From: Enoplosus armatus
Taxonomy: Eukaryota; Chordata; Actinopteri; Centrarchiformes; Enoplosidae
Reading direction: 5' to 3'
Length of the DNA: 64,000 nucleotides
Assembly: GCF_043641665.1 (NCBI RefSeq)
Contig: NC_092183.1
Location: 21,982,501-22,046,500, forward strand
Below the pieces are notes generated by a model. That model saw nothing but the letters and a program-made list of their open reading frames with translations. It was not told the origin of the DNA and ran no database searches. The first letter of the stretch is position 1. Every line of letters starts with the position of its first letter. Shown piece by piece: positions 10,966 to 22,270 of this stretch. Both the position numbers and the translations under genes were made by a program.

Positions 10966-12432
10966 ATTTGGAAACCTATATGTGGTCCTTGTATGCCGCA
11001 TACTCGGATGGCGCCAGCTTCAACAATTCCAACAGTGGCTCGAGCGTCATCTGAACGTTTCTGACTTCTCCAACTGTCAGAAACGCTAACATTAAGTCAC
11101 CAACTGAACACGGTAAGTTTAAGTGACCAGATACCAGGGAAATCTTGATGAAAGACAAGTTGTACAATTTAATGTTGTAACATTACTATCAGTAGCTTGC
11201 TTTTTATTTGATGTTAAGTCAGCCGGCTAATGTTAACAAACTAATGAACATTAGCTAACTTTCTTTTTAAGAGAAAGATTAAAAGACAAAAGAGTTAACG
11301 TTAACGTTAGGTTAGTTGACACTAATATAAATAACGTCAGCCGGTAACTTTACCACAAAAAGGTACCATTAGCTCGCTTTGCTAAATAACGCCACCTTGT
11401 AGCTAAGCCATAGCTAGCTAACGTTACAGTTAATCTGTTAAACGTTAACATTAAGTTTCGGAGTTTAGCAGTTGTCAAGTGACAAGCTAGTGTTAACAGC
11501 TAGCTGGCTAGCTAGCTAACGTTAGCTTCTGCCCCCATTAATCCTCTGATACGTTAACTAACAATACTTTGTCTGAAGTTGGATAACGTTAGACTAACTG
11601 CCTGCATTAGTGGACAGAAGCAAGCAACTGTTATGTCAAAGTAAAAAACAAATCAATATTAACAAAAGTTACGTTCATTTAGCTAGTGCTGACTGTAACT
11701 GTTATTGGCTTCCCTTGAGTCAAGTTCATGTTGTGTGCTCACTAATCAGGTGAACGGTCAACGCCCGTTGTCGCATTGCTGCCTCTCAGTGTTGTTCTTG
11801 GGCACCCAAGCATTGCACAATGTTCATATGATATACTCCAGCGCTGACCTCACCCCGAAGCTGCAGGCCTGTAGTGAAGAAAACAAAAGTATCTTATAAG
11901 ATTAGGTGTCCCCAGGTACTCACTGGTGTACTTTTCTTCTTCTTTTTTCTAATGGCGGGTGGCACCTAATGTTTTAGGTGCATTGTCGCAACCTACCATG
12001 TTGGAGTGTGTGCCAGAGTTTCCTATATCCATCTAGTCAAAAAACAAACAAAAATAAATAAATGAAATCAATTAATGAATCTCAATTCTCTCCATTAATC
12101 CGGTTTCTTTTAAAAACGCAAACAAAACCTTATATTTTCCTTCCTCGATGTTAATTCTTAAGATTCAATACTGTCACCCCACATTTCTTTAGTTCCTTCT
12201 TTAGCTTTTCTCTACATGTTTGCATAATATTTCCAATGTAGTTGGCTGAACACTCAGTGGACCAGACAGCCAGCCAACCAGCCAGGCAGATACTGCAGGC
12301 AGGCATCCATTTTTCTGTCTTGAGTGAGTCATTTACATGTGGCCTGAATGGATGTGCACAGGTGAACAAGTGCTTCAGTTCATAAAGATCACGTTTACAG
12401 AAAGCATAGAGATCTTTTAATAGTCTGTAATG
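10966..12432. other. Intergenic DNA rich in gttagc/taacgtta words
   Basis: About 11200-11530 is dense in taacgttagc and gctagctaac words, giving many small palindromes. No RNA gene or convincing exon is recognised. Confidence 0.45.
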
Positions 12433-12812
12433 AAAATGGAGGCCAATTGGAACAAATTGAAAATGGCAACATCAATAATGTTGATGACAATGATGATGCT
12501 AATAACCAAGACAATGTCCCGGTGCATGGCAGAGAATATCGAACAGAAGACCTTGTCAAAGACCTTAAAAGGAACCTTTGTTTATTCTCAAAATGAGAGA
12601 AAAACACTGCATTCCAGCTGTTGTCCATGTCGATATCGTAGAAGACTTGACTCTTCAGAAGATGCGGGCTGAGCGCCTTAAGAAACACCCCGGTCTGTCC
12701 ATTCTTCAAGACAAAATGGTCCGGACAAAGGTGCGGAGAGATTATTTGGAAAAACATTCCACTTTGGAGACACTTGTGGAGTATCCTGCATTCCGATTTC
12801 CAAGAGTAAGTC
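12433..12812 (+). pseudogene. Decayed coding fragment with splice donor
   Basis: Frame 12433-12596 reads through an Asn/Asp-rich stretch into VPVHGREYRTEDLVKDL and KRNLCLFSK, then hits a stop. A frame shift near 12580-12600 continues as LKMREKHCIPAVVHVDIVED and later DYLEKHSTLETLVEYPAFRFP, and the open segment ends at a good donor (aga followed by gtaagt, about 12809). The two halves read like one protein broken by a small indel. I do not recognise the family firmly; a transposon-linked fish protein or a SAM-domain-type gene fragment are possibilities. No upstream or downstream exons are identified. Confidence 0.4.
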
Positions 12813-13007
12813 AGATTACTATTCATGATGGGAATGGGCCAAGTGGTGAAGAATACATACATATACAGTTTTATTGTATATATATATATATTTTTTTTAA
12901 TATATATATATTTTAAATATTGTAAAGGTATATATTTTACTTTTTAATATCTTTATTTGTATATACATATATTACATTTCTAAATGCTTGCTACTTTTAA
13001 AAGGGGA
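12813..13007. other. TA-rich low-complexity DNA
   Basis: A run of TATATA and TTTTAA words (about 12880-12970) with no gene, leading into a LINE tail. Confidence 0.6.
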
Positions 13008-13072
13008 GCACATGTAACTGTGTAATTTCCCCCGGGGATCAATAAAGTATTTCTGATTCTGATTCTGATTGA
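13008..13072 (+). repeat. LINE-type 3' tail (ggggatcaataaagtatttctgattc)
   Basis: cccggggatcaataaagtat followed by three ttctga/ttctgatt units is a well-known 3' end of fish non-LTR retrotransposons (CR1/L2/Rex1 grade). The same tail is attached to the U1 snRNA copy at about 25.6 kb. Confidence 0.65.
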
Positions 13073-13149
13073 ATTGAAAGGGTTCCTCCACAGTGGCAAT
13101 GGTGAGAAACCCCAAAAGGTTCCTTGAGGCTCTCCCAATTTTAAGGCTG

Positions 13150-13526
13150 TAGGGGTGTTATGGTACACAAAATTCACGGTTTGGTATGTACCTCGGTTTT
13201 GGGGTCATGGTACGTTTTCAGTACAGCAGGGGAAACCAAAAAAATGCAGAAAATAAAATTTTTGTTGTTCATTACGTATTTATTATGATTTTGTTGTTTA
13301 TACAACGGACTGCACTGCAGGCTCATTGTAGCGGTGCTCAAGTACTTTGACCATATGTTTAAATTCTGTATTCTCTATGAGTCCAGTCACATATCTGCAG
13401 CAATAAACACTCCTGCATTAGTTATTACTTTTGCAACGGTCCGAGTCTGCAGTGAGAGGCTGCCTGAAAGCTGTGGGGAGGAGGACCCGCCTTCCAGTCT
13501 GGTTTTGTCTCTTTCCGCTTCTCTTT
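13150..13526 (+). repeat. hAT-like repeat, left of kinase copy B
   Basis: It begins taggggtgttatggtacac, a hAT-type end, and contains ggctcattgtagcggtgctc, gagtctgcagtgagaggctg and gaggaggacccgccttccag. The same segments recur in order at 15958-16420, directly after the duplicated kinase block, so copy B sits between two direct copies of this family. Confidence 0.7.
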
Positions 13527-13723
13527 CCAGCGAACAAATGACTTGAGTCAGTGAGTGAGTGACACTGTATCCCTGCACATTCAAGCTCAACGGAACTGAC
13601 TGTGTACACATCGTTTCAAGTGATTCAGTTCAGTTCGTTCACCCAAAGAACGAAACGTTGGCGAATGACACAACACTAGCTCATTGATTGTTTGACATCT
13701 GTCAGAGCATGTTCTGTATCATC

Positions 13724-13737
13724 CAGTGTTTCCCATA
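13724..13737 (+). repeat. hAT-like terminal motif left of kinase B
   Basis: cagtgtttcccata. The inverse, tatgggaaacact, lies at 16532-16544 beyond the kinase, so the pair could be the ends of a 2.8-kb element containing the gene. The flanking bases share only atcat, so no clean 8-bp target duplication is seen. Confidence 0.45.
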
Positions 13738-13828
13738 GGTTGAGAATTTACTCATGGTGGAGGGTGGCGCGTCCCAAACACGGTGGGGCCATGCTCCAAA
13801 AATTACGTCATTGTGTATCTTGAAATGA

Positions 13829-13902
13829 GATGTCGACATACTTGAACTAATACAGCAAGGAGTGTGTGTGTGGAAAAATATAAGTTCAAGTATGTCGACA
13901 TC
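13829..13902. repeat. 19-bp perfect inverted repeat upstream of kinase B
   Basis: 13829-13847 (gatgtcgacatacttgaac) is the exact reverse complement of 13884-13902, with a 36-base spacer. It is the counterpart of the hairpin at 3866-3939. The pair G3882/C3923 in copy A is A13846/T13885 in copy B, so pairing is kept. Confidence 0.85.
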
Positions 13903-14178
13903 ATGGCCATTCATATGCAGTTAAGGTAAGTCTTTAAGTTCAATTTAAGGACGTTTACATTCAAACATTTGTGCATGTGTGTGCGTGTACACACACATGC
14001 ACACACACACACATCAGAATTCTAGAATGACTTTTACCTATGATGACCTCATTATGGAACACCTGAGAATGCTAGTATACCCTGTGCTCAGGTTACCAAA
14101 TATCAGATCAAACTCACACAAGTATTGGTTCGCTCTTTACTGTCAAGTAATCGTGTTTGCACCTTGTTCAACATTGAC

Positions 14179-15736
14179 ATGGATCGTGATACAGTGCAGG
14201 AGTTTAACACTCCTCATCCTCCAACTTCTGTGCAAACAGGTAAGTAGAAAGTCCTGGAAAAAAAACCTGCAGCAGCATAACATCAAAATACATACTCATT
14301 ACACAGCATTGCTCCTTTAAGAGTGTTAACTAATCTGAAATGTTACCTACATATAATCTGGAATGCAAGTACTTTTACATGTAATGGGGTATTTGACATA
14401 TTTCTACTTTTATTTTAGTAAGGGATCTGGGTACTTCCACCACTGTATCGTATTATAAGATCATCATATGTTCAAAATGGAAATACTTATGTGTAGAACC
14501 CCAAAATTTGACTTGAGTTTTCTCATTTATTTATCTCTTTTAGAGCCCAGTGATGTGTCTGTCAGGACCAAGAATGGAAAGAGAAAGGCTGGTGCTGATG
14601 GAGAAATACCACCAAAGAGGAAGAGGGTCTCTGAGTCTGTCTCTGGAAGCACGGTGGCCAGAAAAAGAAAAGCCTCCAGTGACGAAGAGGGCACCAGGAA
14701 GAGACAGAAGTCCTCTGAGCCTGAACCCCAGGAAGACCCTGTCAGGGTGAAGGGGACGGAGAGGAAACTCCCCAAAAATGAAGACAGACCCAGTAAGAGA
14801 AAGAGGGTCCCTGAACTGGACCAGGGAGACGAGGGAAGCGGGGACTCCGCCTCATCCTCGGTGGAGGCAACACCCAAGAAGAAGAGGGACTCTGCCACCA
14901 CATCCACCTCAGAGGAAACCAGCAGACAGGAGTTTGAGGCTAAATACCAGCAGCTGAACCCGCTGGGTGAGGGAGGCCATGGATCAGTCTACGCTGGTTA
15001 CAGGAGAGCTGATCATTTCCCTGTGGCGATAAAGCACATTCCCAGGGACAATGTCATCTGTAAAGGCGTCACTCAGAATAAGAGGACGCTCCCTCTTGAG
15101 GTGGCTGTCATGATAAAGATTGCCAGTGGAGCAGCAAGATCGGTAGGGGAATCTGCAGCCATTTCCCTACTGGATTATTATGATCTGGACCAGGAGCTCA
15201 TCCTAATCCTGGAGCGTCCAGTCCCCTCCAGTGACCTCCTGAAATATATTGAGGTCAATGGAGGGTCCCTGCCAGAGGAGGGGGCCAGACTCATTCTGAA
15301 GCAGCTGGTAAAAGCAGCCAGAGAGCTTCAATCAAAGAACATCTTCCACCGGGACATCAAGGTGGAAAACATCTTGATTGAAACCAGCTCTGATGTCCCA
15401 CGCTTGAGACTGATTGATTTTGGCCTCAGCTGCTTCACAAAGAAGACCTCATCGTACAGGATCTTCTATGGTACCTCAGCCCACATCCCACCAGAATGGT
15501 ACCAGAGCTGGACCTACAAGGCAGGTCCCACCACAGTCTGGCAACTCGGAGTGGTCCTCTACGAGATGCTGCACAGGAACACACAATTTGAGACAACGAG
15601 GTTCCTAAAAAAGGACCTGAACATCAGTGAGGAGTTGTCTCAAAATTGCCAGGATGTGCTGCGTCTGTGTCTGGCTGTAGACCCTCAGCAGCGTCCCTCT
15701 CTGGAGCAGCTTGAGCTTCACCCCTGGCTCACATAA
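14179..15736 (+). CDS. PIM-family serine/threonine kinase, copy B (two exons)
   Basis: Coding exons 14179-14239 and 14544-15736, separated by a 304-bp phase-1 intron with the same gtaagt donor and ttttag acceptor as copy A. The 417-residue product starts MDRDTVQEFN. It has the same basic, Ser/Glu-rich N-terminal region with KRKR-type nuclear signals and the same intact kinase motifs: GEGGHGSVY, VAIK, LERPVP hinge, HRDIKVEN, DFG. It differs from copy A at seven positions: A6V, L12P, and in exon 2 Gly to Val (GSTVARKR), Ala to Ser (GSGDSASS), Lys to Asn (YIEVNGG), Arg to Lys (TYKAGP) and Leu to Pro (QQRPSLE). I see only four synonymous changes, a ratio suggesting weak constraint or very recent divergence. 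Substrates and expression cannot be read from the sequence. Confidence 0.9.
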
Positions 15737-15776
15737 GCCAGCCCTTCAACCCCTGGACCCCTACCAAGAAAACTAA

Positions 15777-15782
15777 AATAAA
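15777..15782 (+). terminator. Candidate poly(A) signal of kinase B
   Basis: AATAAA 41 bases after the stop, as in copy A. Confidence 0.45.
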
Positions 15783-15957
15783 TAATTGTATTACAACAAA
15801 AAACATCAAGCATGTGGACATCCAGTCATTCTAACTATATCTGATAGTTGAACGTGCCATTCCAAAGACTATGTGTCCAACTACTCTTGCAAGTTTAAGT
15901 AAGATGTGTAATGTGAACACATTAAATGTGACACGGCATTCTTTTTAGGCATCCAAC

Positions 15958-16546
15958 TAGGGGTGTTACGGTACACAACATTCATGGTTCGGTACGCTTT
16001 TAGTACAGCAGGGAAAACAAAAAAGAAATGAACTTTTTGACATTTATTTTGAAAAATACAAACATTCCAAAGTGGCTCATTGAGCATAATTCTTACTGTA
16101 ACAGCACCCACATCCTGGCATATTGTCAATAAAAGAAAAACAATGAACACAAATGTCAGTAATGCTCCATCCAAGACTCTGACCTGTTGATCATTCCTGA
16201 ATCCTACCCACAGCTTGTGCTGGTTTATACAGGGCAGGAACAACAAACTGACTAACATGCACACTGCAGGCTCATTGTAGCGGGGCTCAAGTACTTTGAC
16301 CCTGTAGCATTAGATATTACTTTGCCACGGCCCGAGTCTGCAGTGAGAGGCTGCCTGAAGGCCGTGGGGAGGAGGACCCGCCTTCCAGTCTGTTTTTGGT
16401 CTCGTTCCGCTAATCGACACTTTCAGGTGATGCCGTCGTGAATGTCATGTTTGAAGTGTTTGAAGTGTATGAAATGATGTATTTAATTCGGATTTTATCT
16501 ACCTGGGATTGCCGCCCAAGCAGAGCCTATGTATGGGAAACACTAT
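15958..16546 (+). repeat. hAT-like repeat, right of kinase copy B
   Basis: It starts taggggtgttacggtacac exactly where homology with copy A ends. It repeats the internal words of 13150-13526 and continues further, ending near the inverted motif tatgggaaacact (16532-16544). About 16030-16260 is an extra internal segment absent from the left copy. Confidence 0.65.
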
Positions 16547-18059
16547 CATTTCCTGTTAGTACACAATGGTAGTAATTCATTTTAATTTTTGGAAATTAGA
16601 ACATAGTACATAGTATGTTGTTTTGTGTTTGTTTGTTCTTCTCCTACAGTGATCAAATGTTGATGCTTACGTTGAGAATGAATGGTTTCATGCTTCCAGC
16701 CACTGTATTATTGTTAGCTTTTACCTCCATACAAACAGATAAACAAATGCAAACTCATTTCGAGACGTAGTCTCATCTTGGCAGTACGGAGCGTTGGATT
16801 TGCTGTCAGAGCCGTTTCGCAGCTCTGCACTCGCCTCTCTGGAAGCGGGACTAAGTAAGAGTTTAATTCTGTTAACAGACTGCTCTCTGCACACTGGGCA
16901 AGCCGGGCTCAATGGGGCCTGATTTATGTGCTGACAGGCTGTGGAGGCTTGGTGTGTTCTGTGTGCATTGGAAGACATATCACTGCTGGAAGCTAAATAA
17001 AAAATCAATGAGAGTGAGGCTGGTTGGTTAGGGAGAGCGTCCGCTCGGCTGGAGTTTAACAGCGTTTTAACTCTCCGCTGACTGAGGCTGGGGGAAAGGC
17101 CATCGATTTTACCCACCCCACCTCCATCACCCCCTGCTTTTAATAAATCAGTTTGGTGTGTGTGTGTGTGTGTGTGTGTGGTATACTTCCATTTCCTTCT
17201 GTGTCAAACACTAGGATGTAACGGAGGGTAAACACACTTAAACAGGGTTTAGCCACCTTTTCAGACTCACACACAGCGTCATTAATACATTTATAATAAT
17301 CAGTGTAGACAGTTACATCTAACTGAAGTCGATTATGATAAAACTGACCACTACTTTGCATGTAATCATTACTGACTGAATGCCATGGTTTACCATCCGC
17401 TTTGTTTACCTAATTCCTGCACAGTGATGACGCTAAATCATACTTCAAAGCGTCACCCCGACTGTCTCACCGACCCACACAAAGCTTAGCATGCATTCAA
17501 ACGCTCCCCACTTAATTACAAGGCCTGTAGAACCTCACCGCATGAGCCTGATCATTGCTCAACACAGCAAAAAACACTGAGGCTTCATCATCCTGAGCTG
17601 GCAAGAGGCTCAGTCCAGGAAGAACGGAAAAAAAAACACATCAGCATGAACCGTCCCACCTATGTCAGTTTGGATCAAAAAGAGTTTACGAGCATCTTCC
17701 AGGACGTTTCTGATCTCACACAACATCACAGCGTCTCCCTCCCTTCTTGTCTCTGTGTCCAAGTTTTTATGGCCGCTCAGAATGGCCACACTCGACGGTG
17801 GTGCAAAAAGCCTGCTGTCATTTACAGGGGTGGGGACTAAAAGTCTCCCCTCTCTCCTCATCGGCATTCATGGTGTTCCACCCAGGTGTATCCACGTAAG
17901 TTTTTAGCTATGTGGAGAATGGGTTGAGAGAGTTCAAACCTTGCCTACCTCCACACACATGGCCAGCCATTGTGTGAAGTGGCCGTAATTGTCACAGAGT
18001 TACAAAAATTGCCATACCCAGCCCCCCACAGTTGCAACATTGAAAAGCTGTGTTGGGAG
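16547..18059. other. Intergenic DNA; TG microsatellite; possible conserved element
   Basis: No gene is recognised. About 16780-17080 is non-repetitive and moderately GC-rich, with homeobox-like words (ataaaaaatcaatgag) and no coding potential I trust. A TG tract spans 17156-17180. The remainder shows nothing. Confidence 0.4.
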
Positions 18060-18460
18060 CAAGCACCAACCTCCAGGTCTGACAAGTGAAGCTAATGCGG
18101 AAGTGCCTTAAACCTGCATTCTTTCTGATGGCCAGCTGGGGGCTACCTTGTGATTGACAGGGTGCTACCACGCAACCTGTTGCACTAAAAGACACTTAGT
18201 TGGCTGTAAATTTTTTCTGGTAAGTACATTTACAAGCTACCTTTCTAAGCATCTACTGTGCACCGCATAGCCAGGAGCCAGGTGCAGCCAGGTTGTCGGT
18301 ATACGTAGGCGTGCATTTTGTCTTTGTGTTCTCAGATCCCCAGCTCCACCCTGTTGTCACTGCTGGTTCCAAAAAAACAAGATGGCGACGGCCAAAACGC
18401 CAAACTCGAGGCTTCAAAACGGTAGTCCACAAGACAGTGGGTGACGTCCCGGTGGTAAAA
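18060..18460. repeat. Interspersed repeat R1 (aagcaccaacctc family), copy 1
   Basis: Shares with 43041-43514 the ordered words aagcaccaacctc, ggtctga(c/a)aagtgaag, attctttct(g/a)atggccagc, tgtgattgacagg, gtagtccacaa and gggtgac. Fish genomes commonly carry this noncoding family; its class is uncertain. Confidence 0.65.
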
Positions 18461-20384
18461 ATGTAGGCAATGACAATGCATGTGAATTGGCAAAATGGAG
18501 TGATAAATGATCAAGTGATTTGATAAACTTCATTGACATTTTGCATGAAACTGGGCTGTGTTACTGTCTGCCATTCTTTATTCATAATACCCAACTGATC
18601 TGATTCCAGGATTTCTCTCTTATCCACAACTTTATGTTGGAAGCGTGGCTTTCTTATTTTAACTCTATCAGTGATAGAAGGGGTCCGTTTTTTGTTGTTG
18701 TTGATTGTTGTTGTATTTTATGCTGTGTGTGCGTGTGTGTGTGTGTGTGTTGGAGCAGACTGGACACGCAGTGAGAGTCAGGCAGACTGAGCGTAGCGTT
18801 TCCTCACAAAATGCTCCGTGTAATGATCTCTCCTTCCAACCATCCACTCCGCTGTTACTTCCCCTGTCTATTGTCATGCACATGCGTACTACGAAGCTGA
18901 TTGGAAACACGGTTGGGTGTATACATGTCCCAGAAATTGCTGTTTTCCTGGAGAAATCTACTTGGGGAGACAAGGTTTCTCCTTTACATTATATCAGCTT
19001 GCTGGAGAAAACCGTAAGTGCACGCAAACGTCAGAAGGGAGATGAATATATATGTTGTGTTCTCTGAGTATGCCACCTTAACCGCGGTGGATAAATGTGG
19101 CCAACGTGAGAGGGGAGGGGTCTCAAAACACAAGTGTGAAATTAGTTATGGCGTCAGCTTTGGGAGCAAAAACAGGAAATGTATTTCCTGTATTTGAACA
19201 TGTGGCAGGATTACCTTGACATTTCTTTCAAAATGTGTACAAAAGATGAGTGAATCATGGCACAGCAGCCACGGCCATCCTAATGTAGAGTTTAGTGTGG
19301 TATTTCTGGTGGCCTCCCTGTGGAGGTACTCCAGGCATGCTCAAGTAGGAGGACTCCCCAGGAAAGACCCCCTTCTGCTTCGTCTGCTGCAACCGCGATA
19401 CGTCTCAAACATGGTTAGACGATGGATTTTGTCTTTTTTTACGATGTCTATGAACGAGTACATCTGTGTGTATGTATTTTGCGTGTGTGTTAGTGGGCCT
19501 CTCCCCACAGTGCCTCTCTACTGATCATCTGTGCCAGGGGGCTGGGTCACAGAAAAAGGATCATGGGTCCTGATAACGTCCGACCACTCCAAACCGAAAT
19601 GTTTTTTCTCCACAGAAGAATACAATCCTCTGTTGTGTTCAAGGTTTCAACATTCACTGTTGCTGTTGTCATTGGAGCATACGGATGTTTTGTTTCTTGT
19701 TGAGCAGTGTTAGATATGAGCAGATGGACTTAAGTCACACAGTCGCCTCAGCCAAACAGATCTGTTAGCTGTAGGCTGGTTAGTCCAACACAGGAGTTAG
19801 CCATACAGACTCACTAGCAGCATCTGCTAGTTGGACATAGTCGAGGTCACACAAGGTGTTTTATTATTTTTCACATCATATGTCTGACCAGTTAAATCAG
19901 GAACTAACCCTGCCTGCTGGAGCTGCTACATCACCCACTATTATTTTGGCAGTTTTGATTTCAGTCAGTCTGGACCCTGTTGGAGCTTTCATCGCTTGAC
20001 AAGAATTGAACCCCTCTTCTTGTTTTTGGTCATTCTTAAACATTTCATGCAGCACACTAAATGCATTTTTACATTTGCAATGGATGAAATGACTACATGT
20101 GATGTTAAAGGTGTCGTTGGCAGTGACGATCCCACAGAGAATGATCACCAACTTTGCAGTTCCCCTGAGCTCTGCAGAGCTTTTTAGCCTCTTTTAGCTC
20201 ATTGTTTTGGTTTTCTACACCACAAATGTCCAAGAACAAAGACTACTCTGCTCTGTGAGGCTGCACTTAGGCACAGCGGTACGTTGAGCTAAATGTTATT
20301 CTTAACATGGCATAATGCTTACAGTGACAATACTAACACGCTTGATTATTAGCCGTTGTAATATTTACCCTATTCAGCATCTTA
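18461..20384. other. Intergenic DNA, mostly featureless
   Basis: A TG tract lies at about 18724-18750. At 20189-20290 a short stretch starting ttttagctcattgttttggt matches the start of repeat R2 (see 27911). No gene or RNA is recognised. Confidence 0.45.
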
Positions 20385-20800
20385 CGTTTACATTTACTCA
20401 TTTGGCAGATGCTTTCGTTCGAAGCGGCATGCCACAGTCGATCAAGGAGAAGCCTTCGAGAAGTTTTTCTTTTTGAGCATATTAGGTGAGAAAGTACTCA
20501 CAGAAGTGATTTTAGAAGACAAAGAGGGATTCTCCTCACCGAATCAAGTTCAGTAACTCTTTCCACCACCGTGGGAGCACGCAGGAGAAGAGTTTGGTTT
20601 GAGATTTCCTGCCTCACAATGATGGTAGGACTAGTCGTCGTTCATTTGCAGATTTTAGTAAAGGAAAAGGCTCTTAAACCTGAATGAGGGAGTTCAGGTA
20701 CATAGGTGCTGTGCTAGCGGCCACTCTGTAGGCAAGCATTCGTGACATGAACTTAATGCGAGCAGCAACAGATAGCCAGTTAGTTTAGCGGGTTAGCTTC
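20385..20800. repeat. Common teleost repeat ('catttggcagatgctttcgttcgaagcg' type)
   Basis: The sequence tttacatttactcatttggc / agatgctttcgttcgaagcg, then gagtttggtttgagatttcc, cgtcgttcatttgcagattt and agttcaggtacataggtgct, follows the order of a repeat frequent in fish genomes. Noncoding and diverged; class unknown to me. Confidence 0.6.
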
Positions 20801-21839
20801 CTAATAGCAAATGTTAGCACTAAACACAAAGTGCAGTTTTACAGGCATTTGGTCATAAATCAAAGTATTGGACAAATTGAAAGTTTGACCTGATGATGGC
20901 GCTAGAAAAGTCAAGGCGCTACCTAAACATTTCTCCACATAATATTAATGAAAAACCAGTTAACCAAAACATAATTTCAAAATGAAAACCCTTTTTTCCC
21001 CCCAAAGAATCTCATTAATCCATGACCTCTCTGTCTGCGTGCCTGGGTCTTCTTCCCGATTACACACCTGCAGTGCAGCACTGACTGAGTGCTGGAGCTG
21101 GTAGCTACCACACAGCCTCAGGAGCTTAGGCAAGTGAGAAGGTTACGGAAATTGATCATTGATGGCAACAGTGAGGCTTGGGAGCAGAAAAAAACAAAAC
21201 AAAACAAAAAAAAAAACAGGTCAATATTTGGACTCGCTATTGCCATGAAAAATAAGCAACATTCCAAATCATACAACCTGTCAATTCTCAGTACCGGTTC
21301 TTTTGGACTAAAACTCAACTTAAATATTCAAAAGTCAAATCAAAATTGGCAACAACAAAAAAAAAAGATAAGAAGTGATATTCAGGCATATTTGAAGTTG
21401 TCTTATACCACTAACACTCACATTTGGTTCTAAGGAGTAAGACCTGATCTAAAAATCGCCGACAAAACTAACACTAGATCAGCTGGAGGTCATACTGTTG
21501 GTTACTTTCCGTTTCCCCTTCCTGTCCACTTTTCATTCACTTTTCATGAAATAATACCTCACTTGATACAAGTGCTGGTGAATAAGAGACTCGGGTGTGT
21601 ATGAATACATGAAATGAAGCCTTTGTTAATAAGCAGACATGAGCAGAACATGCACAGAATCACCCAATGTCCTTTTTCAGTTTGTGCAAATAGAATCCCT
21701 GTGCTACAATTTCTTAACATCATTACTGTTTTAGTAAAAAAAAAGTTTTGGAAGGCCAGCAGACCATAATGAAATATTACCATGACATTCATCCTTAGAT
21801 AAATAAGTGTGCTGTGTTGTGCCCTCTCACCCCAGCTGC
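20801..21839. other. Intergenic DNA, A-rich stretches
   Basis: A-rich runs at 21187-21216 and 21355-21370. No gene, RNA or confident repeat. Confidence 0.45.
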
Positions 21840-22270
21840 AGCCCTCTCTGACTGGCACTCCCTGATCACCCTAATGAGGCTCGGGCACAAACCGGGGCGA
21901 GAGGGCACCACCATTATCTGGTGTCTCCCCCATTAAAATCACCTCCAACAGCCGTGACCGTCCAACACACACAGTCAACCTCCGCTACAATTAGCCGGTA
22001 GAAAATTATGCAAATAGAAACTAGTGGAGCCGCTGTGAGGATGCAGAACACAGAGGCTGGTAAGAGCGGGGAGGTGATATGAAGGAGACCTGGGGAGGCA
22101 TGTTGTCCAGAGGGCAGCCAGTGATTAGTAGCATCAACCTATCCATCGTCACGGCGATGATGTTGTTTGGGTGGGGACAGAGTGGGGGGACAGAGTGACA
22201 GGGGTAATTACTTAGGAGAGGTCACCCTGGGGTGACGGGGAGGGTGAGACGGCACTGCTGGGGACCCGCC
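21840..22270. promoter_or_regulatory. Candidate conserved noncoding element
   Basis: Non-repetitive, stop-rich sequence with dense transcription-factor-like words: a perfect POU octamer ATGCAAAT (22008-22015) within attatgcaaatag, caattagccgg, and ccattaaaatcacc. Composition resembles vertebrate developmental enhancers. Conservation cannot be tested here, so this is a guess from composition. Confidence 0.3.

Larger units (their letters stand above)
13527..15958 (+). repeat. Segmental duplication, copy B (contains PIM-like kinase B)
   Basis: Direct duplicate of 3550-6010. Across exon 2 I count nine differences in 1193 bp (about 99% identity); flanks and intron are similarly close. Copy B lacks the AT expansion and has a longer segment near 13750-13800. 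Confidence 0.92.
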
